This document shows positions 7,266-14,017 of a DNA stretch of 64,000 bases, piece by piece. Source of the DNA: Flavobacterium sp. LPB0248 (lineage in GTDB: Bacteria; Bacteroidota; Bacteroidia; Flavobacteriales; Flavobacteriaceae); assembly GCF_013388355.1 (NCBI RefSeq), contig NZ_CP058246.1:2108001-2172000 (forward strand). Reading direction: 5' to 3'. The notes beneath the pieces were generated by a model, which was not told the DNA's origin, did no database searches, and saw only the letters and a program-made list of their open reading frames with translations. Within the stretch, counting starts at the first letter, position 1; every line of letters starts with the position of its first letter. The translations under genes and the position numbers were made by a program.

Positions 7266-7290
7266 TCGTTAAAAATCAGTTTTTTAACGA
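7266..7290 (-). terminator. Weak AT-rich terminator after the degenerate homoserine dehydrogenase
   Basis: Perfect 10-base arms TCGTTAAAAA / TTTTTAACGA with a 5-base loop are followed on the minus strand by TTTTTG. The stem is AT-rich. It may end the metY-operon transcript before the leader 1 promoter, or act as an operator. Confidence 0.45.
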
Positions 7291-7421
7291 CAAAAAACAT
7301 CTTACAAAAACGAAAACGAAATAATAAAGGTAAAAAACTTACAAAAACAACATGTTTTCCTTAACAATTCCATTTGACAAATCAATTTATCAAAGAACTT
7401 TTTTATTTTTTTTCTAAAAAT

Positions 7422-8510
7422 TTATAGCCAAACTGCTTCTTTGGTCCTAATTCGTTCTGCAATTTTCAGAATATCGGTTATAATTCCTCTTGAAATTGCC
7501 TGTTTACATGGCGGAGCACTCTGAATTACGATTGGAATATCGGCGTACGATTTGGTATAAATTTCAAAAATGGCATCAGAACCTTTTAATTGCCCGATTG
7601 GAGAATCGACTGGTTCAGAAATCAATTTGGCTTCCAAAGTGCCTTTTTCAACATCAAATTCTCCTACATATCGAAGCACATGATTTTCTGCCTGAGTAAT
7701 TTTGGCAATCTTAAAAGATTTATCGACTGCGTCTTTATTCAACACTCCATTTTTCTCCAAATGCTCTTCGATTATAAAAGGCTTTATTTCAATATCTGAA
7801 AGCTCAAAATCTTTTCCTATTTCTCTTGCTAATATCAGAAGTTTTCTTGCCGTATCATTTCCAGACAAATCTTCTTTAAAATTGGATTTCATTAAACCTA
7901 AAAGACTCGCATCTTTCAAAATAGCCGAGAACGAAGTTTCTTCTGCCGAAAACCGGTTAAAGACATAGCTCAGATTATCAGAGAAAACACCTCTTATCTT
8001 CGTGATTTTTTCTCCCGAATAATATAGGTCTCTTAATGTCTGCAAAACAGGAATTCCGGCTTCAACCGATGTTTCATACAAAAACTCCTTATCATACTTT
8101 TTAAGATCTGCTCTTAGCTCCTTATATAAGTCTATCGGGAGTGTATTAGCCTTTTTATTGACCGCTACAATATTAAATCCGTTTTTGATTAACGTATTAT
8201 AATGCTTCACCAGCTCATCACTTGCTGTTGCATCAACGGCAATTAAATTTTCAAATTCGTTTTCTTGCGCAAATTCGATAATATCTTCTACCTTAAAAGG
8301 AACCGCCAATTGCCTGAAATTGGTTTCCCAAGAATAACCTACACCTTCTTTCTCAAAAAAAGCAACCGTCGAATTGGTTATAATGGGAAAATGAAAATCG
8401 ACATTTTTACTTTCGAGAAAAAAATCCTGGCTTTCAATAATCTGATTAATCAAAGTGCTTCCGATATTACCAATTCCGAAAAGGATAATGTTTATTTTAA
8501 GCTTTGACAT
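7422..8510 (-). CDS. Homoserine dehydrogenase-like protein with altered substrate motif
   Basis: A 362-residue homologue of the C-terminal half of ThrA. I chose the start at 8510 (MSKLKINIILFG); the longer frame to 8549 enters an inverted repeat. The nucleotide-binding motif FGIGNIGSTL (11-20) and NKKAN near 118-122 are kept. Two conserved active-site motifs are not: GTLSY is DNLSY (178-182), and GYTEPDPREDL, intact in the neighbouring thrA, reads GLMKSNFKEDL (205-215). The latter changes the substrate-binding Glu to Lys and an Asp to Asn, while the second Asp and the lysine of ARK remain. It may be catalytically dead, regulatory, or act on another substrate. It lies downstream of metY in the same direction and is expected to be co-transcribed with it. 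Confidence 0.85.
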   Translation of the reverse strand: MSKLKINIILFGIGNIGSTLINQIIESQDFFLESKNVDFHFPIITNSTVAFFEKEGVGYSWETNFRQLAVPFKVEDIIEFAQENEFENLIAVDATASDELVKHYNTLIKNGFNIVAVNKKANTLPIDLYKELRADLKKYDKEFLYETSVEAGIPVLQTLRDLYYSGEKITKIRGVFSDNLSYVFNRFSAEETSFSAILKDASLLGLMKSNFKEDLSGNDTARKLLILAREIGKDFELSDIEIKPFIIEEHLEKNGVLNKDAVDKSFKIAKITQAENHVLRYVGEFDVEKGTLEAKLISEPVDSPIGQLKGSDAIFEIYTKSYADIPIVIQSAPPCKQAISRGIITDILKIAERIRTKEAVWL

Positions 8511-8533
8511 AATTTCTAACATTTTAGTTTTTA

Positions 8534-8651
8534 AAACCATATAAGTCATGTAAGTTCATTTAATATTTTTTGCAGCACAAAGCTAGACGCACTGTAGTGC
8601 ATCTTTAAATTACGCTTCTTCTAAAATGCACTTACATTCCTTATATGGTTT
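8534..8651. repeat. Inverted repeat with AAACCATATAAG ends
   Basis: The ends AAACCATATAAG and CTTATATGGTTT are exact inverse copies. The similarity continues inward through TGTAAGT / ACTTACA, about 19 of 22 matching. The 118-base element fills most of the gap between metY and the homoserine dehydrogenase-like gene. ACCATATAAG recurs at 55901-55910 and a variant at 56522-56531, so the end sequence is dispersed in the genome. Confidence 0.6.
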
Positions 8652-8738
8652 AAATTTTATAATGATGTTTTTCATAAAAAATTACCTTTAGCAAAACCAC
8701 TCGCTAAAGGCAATTTTTCAAACAAAAAACAAAAAAAC

Positions 8739-10043
8739 CTAATTTTTATTGATGCTGAATTGTGAAAGCGACACGCTCTCAAAAACAGTTTGCAGATCTG
8801 CAATTAAATCTTCAATATCTTCGATTCCAACAGATAAACGAATCAAATCTTTAGAAACTCCCGTCTCTATTTGTTCTTCTTCCGTTAATTGCTGGTGTGT
8901 AGTGCTTGCAGGATGAATAATCAATGATTTCGTGTCACCAATATTGGCCAACAGAGAGAATAATTTGGTATCATCTACCACTTTTTTAGCTACATCAAAG
9001 CCTCCTTTTAATCCGAAAGTGATAATGCCGCTTTGCCCTTCAGGAAGATATTCTTTAGCCAAAGCATTATATTTATTTGATTTCAGGCCTGGATAGTTTA
9101 CCCAAACTACCTCATCTTGTTTTTCTAACCATTCAGCTAGAGCCAAAGCATTTTCACTATGTTTCTTGATTCGGATTGGAAGTGTTTCTAGCCCTTGAAT
9201 AATCTGAAAAGCATTAAATGGACTCAAAGAGGCACCAAAATCACGCAGACCTTCAATTCGAGCTTTTGCAATAAAAGCTGCATTTCCTAAGGCTTCATGA
9301 TATACTAATCCGTGGTATCCTGCAGATGGCTCGGTAAATTCCGGGAATTTTCCGTTTGCCCAATCAAAGTTTCCAGCATCAATGATAACGCCTCCTAATG
9401 AAGTTCCGTTTCCTGAGATATATTTAGTTAAGGAATGAATTACAATATCGGCACCATATTTAATTGGGTTTAATAAATAAGGTGTCGCAACTGTATTGTC
9501 TACTATAAATGGCACTTTGAATGCTTTGGCTTCTGCCGAAATTGCTTTTAAGTCTAATACATCTAATTTTGGATTTCCAAGAGACTCAACAAAGAAAGCT
9601 CTTGTATTTTCTTTTGCTGCTTTTGTAAAATTTTCAGGTTTTGAAGGATCTACAAATGTGGTTGTGATTCCTAATCTTGGCAAAGTAACTTTTAACAGAT
9701 TGTAAGTTCCTCCGTATAGACTATTTGATGCAACAATATGATCTCCCGCTTTTAGCAAAGTCAATAAAGTTGTTGAAATTGCTGATGCTCCAGAAGCAGT
9801 TACTACAGCTCCAATTCCGCCTTCGAGTGCTGCCAGACGTTGCTCTAAAATGTCATTTGTTGGATTATTTAATCTGGTATAAATAAATCCCGCTTCGGCA
9901 AGACCAAATAAATTGGCTGCATGATCGGCGTTATTAAATACATATGATGATGTCTGATAAATTGGTACTGCTCTTGTTCCAGCGTTTTTAGTAACATCGT
10001 GTCCTGCGTGTAATGCGTTTGTTGCAAATTTTTGTGTGCTCAT
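8739..10043 (-). CDS. metY: O-acetylhomoserine sulfhydrylase
   Basis: A 434-residue PLP enzyme of the Cys/Met family, longer than metZ in this window, as is usual for MetY. It has YTRLNNPTND (55-64), the TASGASAIS phosphate-binding loop (82-90), VDNTVATPYL with the cofactor aspartate (181-190), and PLP lysine K207 in HSLTKYISG. The characteristic MetY insertion follows, with segments such as FPEFTEPSAGYHGL. MetY converts O-acetylhomoserine and sulfide to homocysteine and acetate. It follows the 58-residue protein after 68 bases and is downstream of the Met/Cys-rich leader peptide and terminator. Expression is therefore probably raised when methionine or cysteine is scarce. Confidence 0.93.
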   Translation of the reverse strand: MSTQKFATNALHAGHDVTKNAGTRAVPIYQTSSYVFNNADHAANLFGLAEAGFIYTRLNNPTNDILEQRLAALEGGIGAVVTASGASAISTTLLTLLKAGDHIVASNSLYGGTYNLLKVTLPRLGITTTFVDPSKPENFTKAAKENTRAFFVESLGNPKLDVLDLKAISAEAKAFKVPFIVDNTVATPYLLNPIKYGADIVIHSLTKYISGNGTSLGGVIIDAGNFDWANGKFPEFTEPSAGYHGLVYHEALGNAAFIAKARIEGLRDFGASLSPFNAFQIIQGLETLPIRIKKHSENALALAEWLEKQDEVVWVNYPGLKSNKYNALAKEYLPEGQSGIITFGLKGGFDVAKKVVDDTKLFSLLANIGDTKSLIIHPASTTHQQLTEEEQIETGVSKDLIRLSVGIEDIEDLIADLQTVFESVSLSQFSINKN

Positions 10044-10111
10044 GATTTTTAAGTTTTTAGGTATTGTTAATACGTTTTATATTGTAATTGATATTGATTT
10101 TTAAAATTGAT

Positions 10112-10288
10112 TTAAGCTAAAATATCTTCCGCTTCTTCTTCAAGATCATATAAATGAAATAGTAATGATTTTTGTGTTTTTGTCTGCTGTGCAGGATCAT
10201 ACTTTAGCGTTTCAGTTGATGTCTCTTCCGAATTATTATTTCTTAATAAGTATTGAAAAGCGATGGTATTTATATCTAGTGTATTCAT
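10112..10288 (-). CDS. Small protein of unknown function preceding metY
   Basis: A 58-residue frame from ATG 10288 to TAA at 10114-10112. The protein begins MNTLDINTIAFQYLL, has a polar middle rich in Thr, Ser, Asn and Gln, and ends with KSLLFHLYDLEEEAED. No transmembrane segment, signal peptide or cysteine is seen. The start (M-N-T-L-D) and the K-T-x-x-SLLF-x-x-Y segment resemble the 72-residue protein at 6565-6783. It begins 28 bases after the attenuator terminator and ends 68 bases before metY, so it is the first gene expressed on readthrough. Function unknown; a small partner or regulator of methionine enzymes is an inference from position only. Confidence 0.65.
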   Translation of the reverse strand: MNTLDINTIAFQYLLRNNNSEETSTETLKYDPAQQTKTQKSLLFHLYDLEEEAEDILA

Positions 10289-10315
10289 GATTTTAAATTT
10301 AAAATGTTGGAAATA

Positions 10316-10350
10316 AAAAAGCCCTTTCGGATGGCGACCAAAAGGGCTTA
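10316..10350 (-). terminator. Attenuator terminator of the metY operon
   Basis: On the minus strand AAGCCCTTTTGG...CCGAAAGGGCTT is followed by TTTTTT. It lies 30 bases after the leader peptide stop and 28 before the next gene. The 5' arm contains CTTTTGG (10344-10338), which can instead pair with CCAAAAG (10389-10383) at the end of the leader frame, giving 7 base pairs plus a G-U. Confidence 0.85.
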
Positions 10351-10379
10351 TAGTTTAACTATAACAAAGATTGTCTCTT

Positions 10380-10460
10380 TCACTTTTGGCAACAGCAAAT
10401 TGGGATGCACATTTGCATCATCTTACAACACATCATATTTCCTTTTGCTATTGTTTTCAT
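10380..10460 (-). CDS. Met/Cys-rich leader peptide of the metY operon, 26 residues
   Basis: A minus-strand frame from ATG 10460 to TGA at 10382-10380. Met stands at positions 1, 9, 10, 14, 15 and 17, and Cys at 11, 12, 18, 22, 23 and 24. Twelve of 26 residues are thus Met or Cys, with the run NMMCCKMMQMC and the triplet CCC near the end. It lies between a recognisable promoter and an intrinsic terminator, upstream of a methionine-biosynthesis enzyme. The last codons (Cys-Gln-Lys) contain the antiterminator segment. Slow translation for lack of charged Met- or Cys-tRNA would let the antiterminator form; fast translation would cover it and allow termination. The composition and architecture are seen directly; the mechanism is inferred from trp/his-type attenuation. 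Confidence 0.8.
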   Translation of the reverse strand: MKTIAKGNMMCCKMMQMCIPICCCQK

Positions 10461-10490
10461 TTTATTTAAAATTTGAATTCGATTATTTTT

Positions 10491-10510
10491 TAATTCTACT
10501 AATTCGATAG
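10491..10510 (-). promoter_or_regulatory. Candidate operator downstream of the metY leader promoter
   Basis: The plus-strand string TTTAATTCTACTAATTCGAT spans about 10489-10508 and matches 18 of 20 positions with the motif upstream of the Rrf2 gene. It begins just after the -7 box, over the expected transcription start, a position typical of repressor sites. Confidence 0.5.
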
Positions 10511-10512
10511 AG

Positions 10513-10544
10513 TAAATGTAATAAGTATTTTCTTAACGACCAAA
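10513..10544 (-). promoter_or_regulatory. Promoter of the metY leader
   Basis: On the minus strand TTTG (10544-10541), a 20-base spacer and TACATTTA (10520-10513) match the Bacteroidota consensus with one mismatch. The upstream half, TTTGGTCGTTAA, is nearly the same as TTTGGTCGATTAA in the receptor-leader promoter at 13683-13714. Confidence 0.6.
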
Positions 10545-10623
10545 TTAAAATTGAAATTTTGTATTATTTTTTTTTAAATCTCTTTCAAGCCTTTCAAATA
10601 AAGACTTGAAAGAAGTTATTTAA

Positions 10624-13470
10624 TTAAAATTTAAAGCTTAAACGGGCAAAACCAAATCTTCCGTTTAATCCAAATTGAGAAACTGCTCTTGAATACGCAA
10701 ACTGATTCGCATTTGTCAAATCTGTACTTGGTGCTGGCGACAAAGTTGGCGTTGTGTTTGTAAAGGCTGGAGTTGCAGGATTATTTCGGTCTGGATAAAC
10801 ATCTCCTATATTATTAACCCCAATTGTTGCTCTCAAATGCTCGTTGATCTGATATCCTAAAGACAAATCGGTAACCAATTTTGCGCTGTATTCTGGATGC
10901 TCATATACAGAAGAAAATCCATCTAAATTCACATCTGTTGCTCCTGGGTCTGTAACTTTTCCGAAATAGCTATTTCTTAAATAAATATCCAGTTTTTTAA
11001 TATTGAAAGTAGTCATCAAATTGGCTTTCAATTTTGGAATCGCTTCTTCCAAATATACTCGGCTTGATTCTGGAAAGAAAGAATAGATGTAAGGTTCTCC
11101 TCCAGCATTAACGATAGACTGCGGAATATGCAGATCTCCTACTCTTTTGGTTTCATTGAAACTTAATGCAAAATCGTTTCTAATTGTGAAATCCTGAATT
11201 ACATCGTATTTCTGAGAAATTACCAAATCAATCCCTTTTGTTTCAGAATCGATTCCGTTTGTCCAGAATGAAGCTCTTTCTACTCCTTTCAAATCAAATG
11301 CCTGCTGAAACAAAGTCAACGCCTCAGCCTGTTCTGGTGAAGTTGCCGCTGCAATCTGCGCATCTGTTGGTCTAGAATATTGTCCAGACAATACAATTCT
11401 GTCATTGATTCTTGTAAAATAAGCATCAGTAGCAATGGTTATGTTAGCTTCAGGAATTTTAAATGTAAATCCTGTACTGATGCTTTTTGATTTTTCTGGT
11501 TTTAAACTTTCAATTCCAATACTTTTTGCTGCTTGCGAATCGTTTGTAAAATAACCCACTTGATATGGTGAACCGTTGATAAACTGGGTAGAACTTGACT
11601 CAAAATATCTTTGCTGTAAAGAAGGCGCTCTAAAACCTGTCTGTCCAGAAATTCTCCAATTGATATTATCATTTAATTTTAAAAGAGAAGCCAGTTTGAA
11701 AGTAACCGTATTTCCAAAATCTGAATAATTTTCATAACGCGCTGCTCCGTTTATAAGCCATTTTTCAGTTGCATTCAATTCTAAATCAACATAAGCCGCT
11801 CCACTTTGTCTGTGTTTTTCTTTAGCATCCGAAGGTTGAAATCCTGAGAATCCTTGTGCTCCTGCTCCACGTTTGTTTCCGAAGAAGTCAGTTACAATTA
11901 ATGGTGAATTGCTTGGCAAGATTCCTGAAACTAAATTTCCGTTCACATCATACAATCCGTAAGAAGCTTCTTCTCCTGCTTTAATCTCGTAGTTTTCATA
12001 TCTGAATTCACCTCCAAAAGCAACATTCAGTCCAGAAAGAACATCTAGTTTTTTACTAAAATCTAAATTGGTTGTGCTTTGTAAAAACGAAACTTTTCCT
12101 GCATCAAAACTAAAAGGAGAATTTGTTCCTAAAGTTGCATTGATGGAATTATTCACATCATAATTAAAAGAGTTTGTTCCTAAAGTGGTACTCAAATCGG
12201 TATCAAATCCGAACAATTCTGTAGTTACACCAACTGCTGCAGAAGCATCTAAAATTTTTGATTCAATTTCTGGCAAGAATCCGTTTTGGTACACTTGCGT
12301 GAAAGTTCCAGAACCATTTGGCAATCTATTAAATGCATATGATTTTCCGCTTCTATACGATATTCCACCAAAAGAATACAAAGAAGTAGTTTCTGTTAAA
12401 GGATATTTTGCATTGTAATATGCTTGTCCCGAAGCCAATTCTGACTGACCAACACTCATATTATAATCACTTCTCTGCTGTCCTCTGTAAGCCAATTCAT
12501 TATTAGTTACATCAAAATTTAAAGCGGTCTGCATCTGTGCAATTGTTGAAGCTGATGCTATGGCGTTTTGCTGCACTGTTGTAAAATAACCTACTTGCGG
12601 AGCATATTGTTTTAATGATGACAAAATCTGAGCTGAATTTGTAGTCGTATTAATATTGCTAAATAAAGAGTTAATCTCTACTCCATCTTGTGCCGCTCTA
12701 TTTTCTACTGCATTGTAGGCATTAAAAATAGGATTGCTTCTAATTCCTGCTCTGCTCGTTGCTTGTCTCGTTACCGCAGTTCCCGTAATATTCAAGAAAC
12801 TTCCCGGTTTGCCCAATGAAGTTCCGTAATTTAAATCGATTTGGGCTGTTTGTCCGTCTGCTCCTCCTTCAAAATTATTTGATCCCGAAGATAGATTTGC
12901 ACCATATTGAATTCCTCCGGTCAAATAATTAGCGTTTTTCTTTAAAACAATATTAATAACTCCCGCAATCGCATCAGAACCGTATTGTGCGGCAGCTCCA
13001 TCTCTTAATACTTCTATTCTTTCTATGGCAAAAGACGGAATGGCATTTAGGTCTGTTCCAACAGATCCTCTTCCTGGCGATCCGTTTATGTTTACTAAAG
13101 CACTTGTATGTCTTCTTTTTCCGTTTACTAAGATTAAGACCTGATCTGGCCCTAATCCTCTTAATTGTGCAGGATCTACGTGATCTGTTGCATCTGCTGT
13201 AGAAGTTGGATTACTCGTAAACGACGGAGCAACATAATTTAAAATCTGAGTTACGCTTGTTTGCGGTGCTCCTTTTGTTATTTCTGATACGTTAAAAACA
13301 TCTACCGGAACTGGCACGTCTGTTTTAACTCTGTTTTTACTTCTTGATCCAATAATAGTAACTTCAGACAGTTCGTTGTTTTTTAAACTGTCTTGCTCTT
13401 TTTTATTGTCTTGAGCATAAAGTCCTGAAAAAGTCACAAGACCTAAAACGATTAGTACATTTTTCTTCAT
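10624..13470 (-). CDS. TonB-dependent outer-membrane receptor under Met/Cys attenuator
   Basis: A 948-residue TonB-dependent receptor with a signal peptide (about 1-19, ending LYAQ), a TonB-box-like SEVTIIGSR (about 35-43), a plug domain with LRGLGPDQVLILVNGKRR and ERIEVLRDGAAAQYGSDA, and a long beta-barrel ending in RLSFKF, a typical C-terminal aromatic. It lacks the N-terminal carboxypeptidase-regulatory domain common in SusC proteins, and no SusD partner is adjacent, so polysaccharide uptake is unlikely. It follows a Met/Cys leader peptide and terminator resembling those of metY and lies next to metK. Import of an organosulfur compound, methionine-containing peptide or cobalamin is plausible; the substrate is not readable from sequence. 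Confidence 0.9.
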   Translation of the reverse strand: MKKNVLIVLGLVTFSGLYAQDNKKEQDSLKNNELSEVTIIGSRSKNRVKTDVPVPVDVFNVSEITKGAPQTSVTQILNYVAPSFTSNPTSTADATDHVDPAQLRGLGPDQVLILVNGKRRHTSALVNINGSPGRGSVGTDLNAIPSFAIERIEVLRDGAAAQYGSDAIAGVINIVLKKNANYLTGGIQYGANLSSGSNNFEGGADGQTAQIDLNYGTSLGKPGSFLNITGTAVTRQATSRAGIRSNPIFNAYNAVENRAAQDGVEINSLFSNINTTTNSAQILSSLKQYAPQVGYFTTVQQNAIASASTIAQMQTALNFDVTNNELAYRGQQRSDYNMSVGQSELASGQAYYNAKYPLTETTSLYSFGGISYRSGKSYAFNRLPNGSGTFTQVYQNGFLPEIESKILDASAAVGVTTELFGFDTDLSTTLGTNSFNYDVNNSINATLGTNSPFSFDAGKVSFLQSTTNLDFSKKLDVLSGLNVAFGGEFRYENYEIKAGEEASYGLYDVNGNLVSGILPSNSPLIVTDFFGNKRGAGAQGFSGFQPSDAKEKHRQSGAAYVDLELNATEKWLINGAARYENYSDFGNTVTFKLASLLKLNDNINWRISGQTGFRAPSLQQRYFESSSTQFINGSPYQVGYFTNDSQAAKSIGIESLKPEKSKSISTGFTFKIPEANITIATDAYFTRINDRIVLSGQYSRPTDAQIAAATSPEQAEALTLFQQAFDLKGVERASFWTNGIDSETKGIDLVISQKYDVIQDFTIRNDFALSFNETKRVGDLHIPQSIVNAGGEPYIYSFFPESSRVYLEEAIPKLKANLMTTFNIKKLDIYLRNSYFGKVTDPGATDVNLDGFSSVYEHPEYSAKLVTDLSLGYQINEHLRATIGVNNIGDVYPDRNNPATPAFTNTTPTLSPAPSTDLTNANQFAYSRAVSQFGLNGRFGFARLSFKF

Positions 13471-13536
13471 TTCTTTTTTTACTGATTAATTATTGTTTTT
13501 GGCTTAAAAAAAATCTTACAGGTTTATTTTTGGCAT

Positions 13537-13566
13537 AAAAAAAACCTCTGCGGTTCGGCAGAGGTT
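13537..13566 (-). terminator. Attenuator terminator of the TonB receptor
   Basis: The minus-strand stem AACCTCTGC / GCAGAGGTT is followed by eight T residues, 26 bases after the leader stop. The 5' arm CTCTGC (13563-13558) can pair instead with GCAGAG (13609-13604) in the leader frame. That leader segment shares the 8 bases CCGCAGAG with the terminator's own 3' arm, as expected for competing folds. Confidence 0.85.
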
Positions 13567-13591
13567 CTATTTATATTTTATTGAAAAATAA

Positions 13592-13660
13592 CTACAATAG
13601 CGTCTCTGCGGATAACTCCGGCATCTTACAAGACATCATATTGCAAACTGTAAATTTCAT
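13592..13660 (-). CDS. Putative leader peptide of the TonB receptor, 22 residues
   Basis: The minus-strand frame runs from ATG 13660 to TAG at 13594-13592 and begins MKFTVCNMMSCKMPELSAET. Met is at 1, 8, 9 and 13 and Cys at 6 and 11. The run CNMMSCKM is close to GNMMCCKM in the metY leader. The sensing codons (6-13) precede the antiterminator segment, which falls in codons 17-19 (Ser-Ala-Glu). A ribosome paused at Met/Cys codons would leave that segment free. The promoter at 13683-13714 and the terminator at 13537-13566 complete the unit. Coding status is inferred from this arrangement. Confidence 0.72.
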   Translation of the reverse strand: MKFTVCNMMSCKMPELSAETLL

Positions 13661-13682
13661 TTGTTTCTTTGTTTTAACGGAG

Positions 13683-13714
13683 CAAAGTTGCAAACTATTT
13701 TTTAATCGACCAAA
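13683..13714 (-). promoter_or_regulatory. Promoter of the receptor leader
   Basis: On the minus strand TTTG (13714-13711), a 20-base spacer and CAACTTTG (13690-13683) match the Bacteroidota promoter with one mismatch. The first 13 bases, TTTGGTCGATTAA, nearly repeat those of the metY-leader promoter, hinting at shared regulation. Confidence 0.6.
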
Positions 13715-13803
13715 CAAAAAACAAAATATTTTCTATTACCCTATCAAAATAGTATGTTATTGTTAAATTTCTGCTAGAAAAAATAAAAAAAGTTGAACTT
13801 TAA

Positions 13804-13833
13804 TTTGCAAATCAAAATGGTTTCATACCTTTG
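13804..13833 (+). promoter_or_regulatory. Promoter of metK
   Basis: TTTG (13804-13807), an 18-base spacer and TACCTTTG (13826-13833) fit the Bacteroidota consensus exactly. Transcription would begin about 13840, just before the riboswitch-like element and 180 bases before the start codon. Confidence 0.75.
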
Positions 13834-13843
13834 CACCCGAAAC

Positions 13844-13942
13844 AGAGGAAAAATTTGAACTGATTGCAACCTCTTCATAATGAAATGGTTTCATTGTGAA
13901 TGCTGAAAGATTCATTTCAGCAGTAAAAAATGCTAAAGCAGA
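13844..13942 (+). ncRNA. Probable SAM-II riboswitch with two extra hairpins
   Basis: A stem AGAGG (13844-13848) / CCTCT (13870-13874) encloses the loop AATTTGAACTGATTGCAA. This closely resembles the SAM-II loop (GATTTAACCGTATTGCAA in the structurally characterised form, from memory). A later AAATGCTAAAGCAG (13928-13941) resembles the conserved 3' strand that forms the SAM-II pseudoknot, and its CAG could pair with CTG in the loop. Between them are two extra hairpins, AATGAAA/TTTCATT and TGCTGAAA/TTTCAGCA, not part of the minimal SAM-II fold. The element precedes metK, the SAM synthetase gene. A covariance search with the SAM-II model would decide; another leader structure is the alternative. 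Confidence 0.7.
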
Positions 13943-14017
13943 AACTCTCCTTTAGCCCTTTTTTAGCAATTATTTTCCTCGCTTAAATTTAAACTAATAC
14001 ATTTTTATTACATTATT

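Noticed and set aside
8511..8549. N-terminal extension of the homoserine dehydrogenase-like protein
   Set aside because: It overlaps the end of the inverted repeat; the fold begins at MSKLKINIILFG.
10304..10510. 68-codon plus-strand frame
   Set aside because: It is the antisense of the metY leader and its terminator, with no promoter on that strand.
13581..13766. 61-codon plus-strand frame
   Set aside because: It is the antisense of the receptor leader and promoter.
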